Shown here: positions 21,839-33,100 of the stretch, in pieces
Numbering within the stretch: position 1 is the first letter of the stretch
Layout of the letters: every line of letters starts with the position of its first letter
Assembly: GCF_042453785.1 (NCBI RefSeq)
Contig: NC_091672.1
Location: 935,001-999,000 of the forward strand
DNA from: Malus domestica
Taxonomy: Eukaryota; Streptophyta; Magnoliopsida; Rosales; Rosaceae
Direction: 5' to 3'
DNA: 64,000 bases
Translations under genes and position numbers: made by a program
Notes under the pieces: model-generated
Seen by the model: the letters and a program-made list of their open reading frames with translations, nothing else
Told to the model about the DNA's origin: nothing
The model's database searches: none

Positions 21839-23190
21839 GTACGCACGCATCCATGTCTTCTCCGATCATACCCCTACAAACTACTCCGATTCAGATCCCT
21901 CATTGCAGTCAATAATTTCTCAGCACCCAATTCAACTAATCCAGTTTCAAAAGTTCACCTTTTATTTGCATACTCTGCAGACTGTAAAAATCGTAAAAAT
22001 TGAATCTTTCAATTTGTTGCAGCAATGGAAAATGTATTGATCTTGTATCCTGTATTAAATATCTGTTCAACTCTACCGCTTTCGATTCCGTCGTTTGTTT
22101 TACCTGCCGAGTTTTTTTTAGTAGAACGATAGCGTTAGTGGGTTAAATAGTTCGTTGTTAGGGGAGGGGAATCGGTGGGGATGAAACCCGCACCGAGGTG
22201 CATAGCGCCATCTGCACCAGCTGAGTTACCTTGGAAGATACTATCAGATACCAAATTGATTTCATGGTTAATTCTAGATTGCATCAGTGTACATGGCATA
22301 TATTGCTAAATTTAACGACTGGATGTTTGCTAAAGAATTCCGAGGAATTAAACGGGTGAATCCGAACCACTTACAAGGCATTGTATACTTAGTATCGCAT
22401 ATGCTTTGGTTAAAGTTTGACCAATCATCAAACTTTAGAGTGAATTGATGATTCGATTTTATTGTTTTTGTACTGCAGGTGGGTTTTTACACAGTCGAAT
22501 TGATTGGGATTGGGGGCTTTTTCACCTCTTTAATTCAGAGGTGTGTTGGTTATAGAGTTAAATCTCAGAGGTTACTCTCATTATTTTTCATGTCTACTGA
22601 TATTTCCACGCACTCTAGTGACAATTGAATATGTTCTCTTGCTTGTATATTTTCAAATTGCTTTACAAAGACAGAATAATGAATTGGAAGTCAAATTATG
22701 AGAGGAACTTTGATAAACAATTATGAAAGACAAAAGCGACATTGATTAATCTAGAATATAGTTGAGCCTGCTCTACTTTAATTTGTCGCTTCATTCCATT
22801 AGAATTTATATGGGATGGTGTACTTGAACAAAAATGTCATTAGTGGACGTGACCATGAATGAGGCATTGAAACAAAGCTGTTGTTTTTAATAAATTACAT
22901 ATACAATTGGCTAAAAGAGAAGTTTAATTCTATTCTACATAGGCACCAACAGAAAGGTCAGACATTTCGCTGTATAGAGTAGTAAATTTCCTTTTTTTTT
23001 TCATTCTTGCCTAGGTTGGTTTTTGTAACGAAGAATATCAGAAAAGATTAATGATGATGTTATTAGTATTAAATGATTGTTTAACCCACATCGTGGCATT
23101 TGATGCGCTGAAGTAGTTAAGATCTCAGCATCTTGTAGTGGTCAAATTTGATACCTTTAGACTCTTATCGATCAGTAATTCTATGTTCAG

Positions 23191-25609
23191 ATGTTAAAGC
23201 ATTATTGGGTTGCTTTCTTTGTGGTGGTGTCATGGGCTGTCAGCTTCACAGTTTTAGATGCCAGTGCTGGTGATGCTGATCCGCGCTATAGGTAATTGTT
23301 TTATCTTTTTTTAGATATTCTTTTATGGTTCATTTTGAGGTATGCTGCTTTTATACCTGTTGTTAATCGTTTGCCACATCTACTTGTATGTTTTTTGAGG
23401 TTTTCATATTTCTTTAAAGTTTAAAGTTATGTTTTGTCGCTTCTTGTCATTCATCATTTAGAACACAATGTAGCCTACTAAGTTATTCTAGCATGCAGAA
23501 CGCTTTCTTTCCCTGATACAGCCATTTATCTTCCAAATGACTGAAATTTCAGCTGAATCCCAAATGGCTATATTGCTCCTCTTCATTGGAAGTTCTAATG
23601 GAAAGGGCCAGTTTTCGCCCACACCGTTCCAGGGAGTGGGGCCATATTGGTGTTCTCCCCATTATGAGCAATTAATGCTCCTCATTTGAATTTCGAACAG
23701 GGAGCTTTCTTTTCCCTCAAATATTTGTGTTCGCATATCTATATGGTAATTCACTAATCAGTAATTTAGTGGATGAATTAATACATAATAAGTATCCCTT
23801 GAATAAAATAGCTTCCATAAAACTATTTATCAATCCTTGTTACACAATTGGAATTCTTTTTGGTAAGTACCTTGCTGGAATTAATTTGTAATAATTGGTT
23901 TATTCCTAAGCTGTACAAGTTCCTTGTGTATTAATTCTTTGGCAAAATCAACATTTTGTTATTTTGCCGACCCTTGTAACTTGTCATGTGGATTTCACAT
24001 TGCGAATTTGGAAATTGATATATGATTACTTGCAACTTCAGGGCTTGTCTAAACGAATGTGGAGAAACCGGATGTGTAGGGCAGAGATGCTTTCCACATT
24101 GCAATTCCTCTTCCGATGGGGTCTCTGTTGATGGTCCATGGTACATGCAAGAACCTCTTTATCAGCAGTGGAAACAATGGGATTGCCAAAGTGATTGCCG
24201 TTACTATTGTATGGTTGACAGAGAGAAAGAAAGAGAAGCAGCTGGTGATGGTCCAGTCAAATATCATGGTAAATGGCCCTTCAAGCGTATTTACGGGATC
24301 CAGGTTTGCCTTTTTCGGACTGTGCGTTGGCAACATTTTCTTTTACAATATATTTTAATGGTATCATAGTTCTGTGGTTGGTGCTATTTGACATGTTATC
24401 CTTTATTTAGGAGCCTGCTTCCGTAGCTTTCTCTGTGCTCAACCTTGCAACGCATGTTCATGGTTGGATATCCTTTTTCATCCTTTTATACTACAACTTG
24501 CCTCTGAGACGGGATAAGAAGACATACTATTATTTTGCTAGTTTATGGCATATCTATGCTCTCTTGTCATTGACCTCCTGGTTCGCGAGTGCTGTGTTCC
24601 ATAGCAAGTAAGCTTTTTATTCTACTCTAACTTGTGCCACCCATATGCAAACTCACAAATTTCTTTTTATTATTGGGACTTGGATATTTGCTCATGCTTG
24701 AATGGGTTGTAATATAATTGGGAGCGTTGGTTTGTATGTTAAGTTATTACTGTGCTATTTAAGTGACATTTTAATTTTCCCTAAATCTTTCTGGAAAGAC
24801 TAGTTATGGATGAAAGACGAATGATAAATACGGTTTGCTTATGCATTGAATTTACCTCACCTGGTGATCCTTACTGGGGGGGGGGGGGAGTTTGGTTACT
24901 TGGCACATTTCTTGATCATCAATGTGTCTAATGGACTACAGGGATGTGGATTTGACCGAGAAATTAGACTACTCATGTGCAGTGGCAATACTTGGGTACT
25001 CACTTATTCTGTCCATACTAAGAAGTTTTGATGTGAAAGATGATGCCGTCAGAGTGATGGTTGCTGCTCCACTGCTTGCTTTCGTAACCACCCACATATT
25101 GTACCTCAACTTCTATAAACTGGATTACGGTATGGCAGTTTACTACTTTTTTTTCATTAACGTATAGTTGGAGGGAGAATATTGATCAATTGCACCTCCT
25201 TTAATCTTCAAATAGTTTTGTTAACATGTAGTTTCTTGACGTGCATAGCAATCTCACGACGACAATCTGATTGAGATAATAAAAAATCTTTGCAGGGTGG
25301 AACATGCAGGTTTGTGTTGTCATGGCGGTGGTTCAACTTCTTATTTGGGCAGTTTGGGCTGGCGTCACTCGCCATCCATCACGTTGGAAGCTGTGGGTGG
25401 TAGTAGTGGGAGGAGGCCTTGCAATGCTCCTAGAAATCTATGACTTCCCTCCATATTACGGATTCTTGGATGCTCATGCCGCCTGGCATGCCACCACGAT
25501 TCCTCTAACTTATATTTGGTGGAGTTTTATCCGAGACGATGCTGAGTTCGTGGCATCTAATCAAGTAAAGAGGTTGCGAAACTCGAACGTTGCAAAGAAG
25601 GCAAAATAA
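23191..25609 (+). CDS. PGAP3: PER1/PGAP3-family GPI-anchor remodelling protein
   Basis: Coding exons: 23191-23291, 24042-24303, 24411-24607, 24942-25129, 25296-25609 (1062 bp, 353 aa). All introns are GT-AG. The product has an N-terminal signal segment (FFVVVSWAVSFTVLDASAGD), then a Cys-rich lumenal region (ACLNECGETGC, GQRCFPHC, CQSDCRYYCM), then several membrane spans. Active-site-type motifs of the CREST hydrolase superfamily are present: SAVFHSKDVDLTEKLDY around residue 185 and DAHAAWHATTIP around residue 310. Family members are ER/Golgi enzymes that remove the unsaturated sn-2 acyl chain of GPI anchors. Length is close to the Arabidopsis proteins. An AG lies directly before the ATG and a GT donor follows a CT-rich leader at 21838, suggesting a 5' UTR intron of about 1.35 kb. 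A 12-G run occurs in intron 3. The gene appears intact. Confidence 0.93.
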
Positions 25610-25857
25610 AGCATGTGGTGGTGGCGCTGGCGCTTGAGCACGTAGCCCTCGTCTCCGTTAACTTACTGGAAATTGCAGTTTTCCCATTTTCTTCACTCAA
25701 CCTGCATTGCAAAACGGGACAGTTGCCGTAGTCGGTAGGGTACTGATTGCAATTGCATTGAGATAACTTGGGATTTTGATTTTTCTTTGGTAATACTGTT
25801 ATAGTTAAATTATTTTTATTTCATCATTTGTTGAAGTCGTGAAGTCGTAATGATGGT

Positions 25858-26190
25858 TCGTTTGGAAGTGTTTCTAAAAGTGCTTTTTGCAAGAAGCACT
25901 TTTAAGTGTTTTTTTTAGGATTCACTTGCATTTTTACTAAAGATTAGTTCCAAAAGCACATTTTTTTTTTTTTGGTAAAGACCACAAAGTGTCCCCACAT
26001 CCCAGGGATGGGACTAATCTCCGCTTGAGGTTCGGCTTGTTTCTGGCCACAAAGTGCTCTCAGCTGGTTTCGAACCCCTGCCAAAAAGGCACCAGGGAAT
26101 TCACCACCTGAAGGTGGCAATTTGCCAATCGCACCACAACTTGTGGTTAGTTCCAAAAGCACATTCATCGAAAGTGCTTTTTGTCCTCCA
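25858..26190. mobile_element. MITE family C relative, interrupted by a SINE
   Basis: Starts near GTTCGTTTGGAAGTGTTTCT and contains AAGTGCTTTTTGCAAGAAGC and TTTTTACTAAAGATTAG, shared with the element at 18134-18343. It resumes at 26164 after the SINE with AAAGTGCTTTTTGTCC. Confidence 0.6.
25961..26146 (-). mobile_element. tRNA-derived SINE with 17-bp TSD
   Basis: The 17-bp direct repeat TTAGTTCCAAAAGCACA occurs at 25944-25960 and 26147-26163. The 186-bp body, read on the minus strand, starts CACAAGTTGTGGTGCGATTG and ends in a run of 13 A. A perfect RNA polymerase III B-box (GGTTCGAAACC) is at 26066-26076. The A-box is less clear (ATTGGCAAATTG). Long exact TSDs, an A tail and an internal pol III box together define a SINE. 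The TSD sequence lies within a MITE, so the SINE is the younger insertion. Confidence 0.85.
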
Positions 26191-26309
26191 TTTTAATCTC
26201 ATTTCAACCAAATTTCGGCTTTCGTAATGATAAAACTTCCTTTCTCAAATCCCTCCGGCGCCACCATCACTAAAACCCTCCCACCAAGGAAACCTCAGCA
26301 AGAACATCA

Positions 26310-26792
26310 CACCAAGTTTTTATGCGTCATTGCTCATTCCATCTGTCGGCTTAAGCTCATTCATCTCACGCACAACATCTTTTCATGGAAACCGCAACCT
26401 GCGTCATTGCTCGCTTAATCGCTGTAATATTCGTATCAGGTGCACCAAACGATTGCGGGATTGACAGCTTACAACTGGTGTCAACAGCATGCTTCACAGA
26501 TGCATGGATACAAGAGGAAATGGTAGGTCCTGCACCCACCCGACTCCCATGCGAAAGCAGAAACAAGACCTTGCAGCACATTGAAGTAGGAAACCATATT
26601 TTCCTCGAGTTCTCTAACTGCCGGTGTTTCTCCTTCGGTCCAAAGCATCCCGAACGTGGTAGTTTGTTCGGAGACTTGATCACCCATCCTTATGGCCTCC
26701 TCCCAGCTCACCATCTCAAGTGTACAGGGTGCGGTTTGATCCAACACCTCGAGGGTCTCATGGACGGTGATGAGGTGCTGGTTTAGAGTTTA
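26310..26792 (-). pseudogene. GCIP / cyclin-D1-binding-protein-like pseudogene fragment
   Basis: On the minus strand a continuous run of homology crosses three reading frames. The first, from about 26792, includes LEMVSWEEAIRMGDQVSEQT. The second, from near 26580, includes LLSHGSRVGAGPTISSCIHA. The third, from near 26385, includes REMNELKPTDG and ends at a stop. This pattern is that of plant proteins with the Grap2-and-cyclin-D-interacting (GCIP) domain. Two single-base indels break it, near the LQGL codons and at an AAAA run after VSMK. There is no intron in about 480 bp and no start codon at the expected place. It is a dead fragment, perhaps a processed copy. The family assignment is from memory of the motif set. 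Confidence 0.65.
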
Positions 26793-27108
26793 GTGGGTTT
26801 GGTGAAAATAACTGAAAGTGCTTTTGATGAAAAGGGGTATATGGTTATCATTTCCCTTCTTTGCATCGGAGAGGGAAGGGGTAAAGAAGGTAAAAAATTG
26901 ATTTGAACATTTACCAATACAGTCTATCACCACATGAATTGAATTTGGGTGCAAGATTTATGTACAAACCACATGATTTGATTACCAAGGCATCGCCGGT
27001 AAACAAATTGGACAATACTTTGTACGGAAGACGAATAAATACGTTATTATACACAAACAGAATTTCAAACCTCCAGAGTATATAGAAATAGCACCATATC
27101 ATTCCATG

Positions 27109-30100
27109 TCATCTCATTGCTCCAAGCAAATTTGCACCATCAAGCTTTGCACCTTCCAAATTCTGTTCAAAACATAAAAATTAGAGTTACATCCTCGATT
27201 GCACGCTGTCAGTTGACACACCTAGCAACTATCCTACCAACAGAAAGGGCGTTCTCAATGCTGCAATTTCTACACTGGTTGTACGGATAATGCACATATA
27301 TCAGACCTCCGAACTTCAATTCAAGGGAGGAAAGTAAATCCTAAACTCACTGTCTAGTTTTAGTAACTTAGGCCCATTCAGCAACCTTTTCTTTCTTTTT
27401 GTTTTTTGCTTTTCATTTGCGTTTTTTCAGTTAGAGATAGAGAGGAAATAAATGGATGAAGTCTTGAAGAGAGGCGGTGAGAGGGGTGAGGGAAAAATCG
27501 AGGATGAATGAAATAAAAACTTGAAACGAAAACAACTTAAAATTGTTTTTATTTCCAAGCCAATATCTTCAATCTCCTCCTACCACCCTTCTATATATCT
27601 CCCTTTCTCCCATATATATCCTCCGTCTCTAACAGAAAATGGAAGCTAAAAGCCAAAAATGAGAAAATTACCAAACCAATAACCAAAATAGAAGTTTACA
27701 AAATGGTTTTAACTTTGATCAGCTTTCATTACCGTATCTCGAAGATTCACTTGACGTAAATAAGCTCGTTGAAGGTTTGCATCCTTCAAATTGGTATTCC
27801 TCAACTTGGCACCCTAGCATGCAAAAAGACAAACCAAACAAATAAATAAAGGGACGAAAGGGAGATATTTTGTTTCATTTACGATTTCATTTCTTTGAAC
27901 AATAATGGATAATGTCATATAAGATGAACTACAGATTGTTTTCTATAAAAAAATTTCATGTAAACGTGGGGTGTTTCTCCAAAACAGCCTCGCATACCAG
28001 CTATATGATTATGACACATATCTAACTGAAGGCATTCTTAATCACATAATAGAATATAAGAAATAAGCAAACCAAATAGGTTTTACATTTGATTTCCCAT
28101 AAATGAGAAGAATGTGAGATATCCGTTGCGTTATTTTTGACTTTACTAAGTAAGATCTCACCAGATTGAAAGTAGAAAACAACACGAGGGATATCTCACA
28201 TTGTTTTTTTTATTATACCTTCACCACTCGTCTTCAAGGACTACCTAGCACAATCACCTCGTACATTTTCTCAAACTCACCTTCGATTTGACCCCAAACC
28301 TAACTTGATGAACATGTTGGTCGTATTCAGTTCTCTACCTAACACTAGAGTTCCACTACCAGCATTTATTATGTTCATTTAACCATGAAACACTAATTCA
28401 CCACAAAGTGATCCAGCCTTCACTGTTAGGGATCTTTCTAAATCATCTCATTTCCCTTAAGGTGAAACAAACGAAGGAATGAAAGAACCTGTATTTCATT
28501 TACATCCCCTGCCTCAGACCAAACAAAGTATTAGAAAAAGGCTTAAATGTTTCGGTAATTGGATTAAAATGAAGACTATTTTCATGGTACTTTTCTTCTC
28601 GAAAAAGGGAGAGCAAGATATCTTGCCTACTATTGCAATGTGTTAGCAAGCCCGTGAAGATGTGTCCCAGAAAATTTAGAGCCATGAAAAAAGATGTAAT
28701 ATGGCAATTCATAAGCTTTTTTAGAAGTCAAACAGGATAATTATGTTCTCAAAATGAATTTATAGGAGTTCTTTTAATCTCTTAAACATAAGATTCATAC
28801 TAGACTAAGTTAGTTTTTTTCCTTTGACACACAACCTCCACTTTACCTTCAAATTTGCTCCTTCCAGAATAGCTCCCTCTAGATTGGCATTTGTAAGATC
28901 AGCATTCTGAAAAATTAAGAGCAAGAAGATAATGCATCATTCACTCTGTCAGTACCAAATCCTAAGCCTTCATTAGTCGAAGTAATATGAGTATCTCAAA
29001 CAAACAGTTACTATCTCATTATTGGATGTTCTCGAAAACCAAAAAAGGACAAACTACTCAGAAACAAGTGAACTATATTCTGATTGACAAATGCAGAACC
29101 TGTAGGTGTGCAGAACGCAGGTCTGCCTGGCAGAAGCTAGAATCTATCAAGCATGCATCTGAAAAGGGACACAACACAATTAAAAGGAAAATTCAGTCTT
29201 AACTCTGGGTAAACGAGAGACACATAAGCTAAATCCATATTAAAAAAGTTTTTAAAAAAATATTTGAAGTTTAAATGAACAGAAACATATGCCAAGGAAT
29301 TTAAGGAACATGATTACGGAAATAACAAATAACATAGTAATAAAATATTATCAGAAACCAAAATGCAGAAAAGTTTGCCTTGTAGATTTGCGCTCTGAAG
29401 ATTAGCACCAGCCAACAAAGCTCCACGGAGATTTGCCCCAGTAAATTCACATCTTACCAAGGCAAAAGATAATTGCATTAATCAAGCAACCGATTAATAA
29501 TATAATATCATCATTAACTGGAAATTATTAGAATTCATACTCCCGCAAAGTTGCATTGTGAAAGATGGCACCCTCAGCATCAACATCCTGTGACAAAATA
29601 TAAAAGCTTCAATAGTCATATACTGATCTTATAAAAAGAAACGAAAACTATATACAACAACAACAACAACAACAAAGCCTTTTCCCACTAAGTGGGGTCG
29701 GCTATATGAATCCTAGAACGCCATTGCGCTCGATTTTGTGTCATGTCCTCCATTAGATCCAAGTACTCTAAGTCTTTTCTTAGAGTCTCTTCCAAAGTTT
29801 TCCTAGGTCTTCCTCTACCCCTTCGGCCCTGAACCTCTGTCCCGTAGTCACATCTTCGAACCGGAGCGTCAGACGGCCTTCTTTGCACATGTCCAAATCA
29901 CCGGAGCCGATTTTCTCTCATCTTTCCTACAATTTCGGCTACTCCTACTTTACCTCGGATATCCTCATTCCCAATCTTATCCTTTCTCATGTGCCCACAC
30001 ATCCCACGAAGCATCCTCATCTCCGCTACACCCATTTTGTGTACGTGTTGATGCTTCACCACCCAACATTCTGTGCCATACAACATCGCTGGCCTTATTG

Positions 30101-33100
30101 CCGTCCTATAAAATTTTCCCTTGAGCTTCAGTGGCCTACGACGGTCACACAACACGCCGGATGCACTCTTTCCATCCAACTCGTATTCTATGGTTGAGAT
30201 CTCCATCTAATTCTCCGTTCTCTTGCAAGATAGATCCTAGGTAGCGAAAACGGTCGCTTTTTGTGATCTTCGCTAGATTGCTCCGGTCATTAGTGTGGAT
30301 AAGTATATAAATGGATAGAGATAGGAAAACAAACACAAGATGTACGTGGTTCACCCAGATTGGCTACGTCCACGGAATAGAAGAGTTCTCATTAATTGTG
30401 AAGGGTTTACACAAGTACATAGGTTCAAGCTCTCCTTTAGTGAGTACAAGTGAATGATTTAGTACAAATGACATTAGGAAATATTGTGGGAGAATGATCT
30501 CGTAATCACGAAACTTCTAAGTATCGGAGTGTGGTGTCGTCTTGACTTGCCTTATCTGTCTCATAGGTAGATGTGGCATCTTCTCTGGAAGTACTCTTCC
30601 TCCATCCAGGGGTGGTATCTTTAACTGGTGGAGATGCACAAGGTAATGTATCAATTTCACTTGAAGCTTACTTGTAGTTTCAGGCTTGGTCAAGCGCGAT
30701 ACAAACCATGTAGTAGGAGTCCCCCAAGTCGCCGAGCTAGGGGGTCTGCTGAAAGAGGTGACAGACAAGGTAAGCAATCAGAGCTCCGACTGATTGTTCA
30801 CCTTCTCCCCATCTTGCAGCAGCATGAAGGATAAAGAGAAGAAAAATGAGAAGAGATGATATGAGATACTTTTGCTTTTGAAGAAGTAACGTTCCACAGG
30901 CTTATTCTTGAACTGAGCTGGAGGGTTTTTTGGTTTCCTCCAGAGTATAAGGCCGACTGAAGAATTTGAGGGTCAAAACAAGTCCATCAAATCTAGAGTA
31001 CGTTCCACCCTGCTGATATGGGATACTTTTGCTTTTGACAGAGTAATGGATGTATCGGCACGTGTGCTGTTACGCTTGTCTCCACATGCTTCCTTGTATC
31101 CTTCGCACTTGCCCTATCTGTTCCTCAAGCAGATGCGGAATCTTCCCTGGAAACATAAGATGTTGAAGATGAGTACTCGAGAGCAATGCCAGGTAAGTAA
31201 TCAGGTAAGGGGTTCCAGGCAGTCAGTTCCTGGCTGGAAGCTTGATTCCAAGTGCTGACTGATTGCTCTCTTTCTCCTTGTCTTGCAGGTAAAAACAAGG
31301 CCAAAAGAAAAGACAGGGAAAAAGCATGATATGGGATACTCTTGCTTTTAACCCTGATGATATGAGATATTCTTGCTCTAGTATAGCTTGTTTGCAGAGG
31401 TATTATCGGGGGGAAAGAAAGCTGAATATTTCGAAAGGCTTTGTTGGGAGTGCCCTCTCAGATATGATGAAGGGTTGAGCATTTTTGCAAGTCTGCCTGT
31501 CCGTTGGGGATGGAGGTCGACATATATAGGAGTCTCCCTAACAACAAGTAGTAATGCTATTCCTTTACCCTGCTTGGTCATAGCACAGTAGTAGGAGCTG
31601 CCAGTTTCACATGTTTTAACTCTGTCAGAGCACTTTGAAAAAGTGGTCTGTGGTATATGGCTCTCGAGATTCGGAGAACGATGCCTCTTCGATTTTTGAG
31701 AAAGCAATCATGCTGGGGGTCTGACTCTCGAGATTCGAAGAGCAGTGTCTCTTCGATTTTTGAGGAAGTAATCATGTTGGGAGTCTGGCTCTCGAGATTC
31801 GGAGGGCGGTGCCTCTTCGATTTTGGAGCAAGCAATCTTGTTGGGAGTGTTGTCTCGAATGTGAGTAAAGGTTGGGCATGTTTGCTAGTCTACCTTGCCA
31901 CGAAGCACAAAGGTTGACACACAGGGACTTTCCAATTATCCAGCAATGGTACTGTTCCTTTACCCTCTCTTCGATTTTGAGAAAGTAGTCATGTTGGGAG
32001 TCTGGCTCTTTAGATTCAGAGGACGGTGCCTCTTCGATTTTGGAGCAAGCAATCTTGTTGGGAGTGTTTTCTCGAATGTGAGTAAAGGTTGGGCATGTTT
32101 GCTAGTCTACCTTGCCACGAAGCACAGAGGTTGACACACAGGGACTTTCCAATTATCCAGCAGTGGTACTGTTCCTTTACCCTTGTGGGTAATAATATGG
32201 TAGCTAGACCTTCAAAATTTATGGGTCTAAACTTTGTTAGTGCTGTTTCTTTGTTATTCTTTTACCTTTCTTGGTCAGAGCGATGTAGTGGGAGCTGCAA
32301 GCTTCACGTGCTCAACTTTGGCAGAGAACTTTGGCAAAGTTATCTGTGGTACCCATGAGTTATTATTGCGTGTGGGAAGTGAGTGATTGAACAGTAAGAT
32401 TCATGTGCTTTCTACTTCACCAGAAGTCTTCGACAGAATGCCCATAATTTCTGCAAAGCTGAGTGTGTGTGTGACAGGTGCTGACAAGGCTAGAAAAGTA
32501 GGTGCCTCTTTGATTTCTGAGATCGGCCCTCGTGGTCTATGAGCAGCCCAGCTTTTGAGAAAGCGAGCGCCTCTTCGATTGATTCGGAGAACGATGCCTC
32601 ATCGATTTTTGAGAAAGCAATCATGCTGGGGGTCTGGCTCTCGAGATTCGGGGAGCAGTGTCTCTTCGATTTTTGAGAAAGTAATCATGTTGGGAGTCTG
32701 GCTCTCGAGATTCGGAGAGCGGTGCCTCTTTGATTTTGGAGCAAGCAATCTTGTTGGGAGTGTTTTCTCGAATGTGAGTAAAGGTTGGGCATGTTTGCTA
32801 GTCTACCTTGCCACGAAGCACAGAGGTTGACACACAGGGACTTTCCAATTATCCAGCAATGGTACTGTTCCTTTACCCTCTCTTCGATTTTTAAGAAAAT
32901 AGTCATGTTGGGAGTCTGGCTCTTTAGATTCGGAGGACGGTGCATCTTCGATTTTGGAGCAAGCAATCTTATTGGGAGTGTTTTCTCGAATGTGAGTAAA
33001 GGTTGGGCATGTTTGCTAGTCTACCTTGCCACGAAGCACAGAGGTTGACACACAGGGACTTTCCAATTATCCAGCAGTGGTACTGTTCCTTTACCCTTGT

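Noticed and set aside
24022-24369. Single-exon ORFs in the PGAP3 locus as separate genes
   Set aside because: They are exons of one spliced gene with clear GT-AG joins.
25944-26168. 74-codon minus ORF and tRNA gene call
   Set aside because: The region is a SINE. The pol III B-box reflects tRNA ancestry, but there is no tRNA cloverleaf.
30145-30354. 69-codon ORF joining LTR and RTE frames
   Set aside because: Accidental read-through across the LTR/RTE junction.
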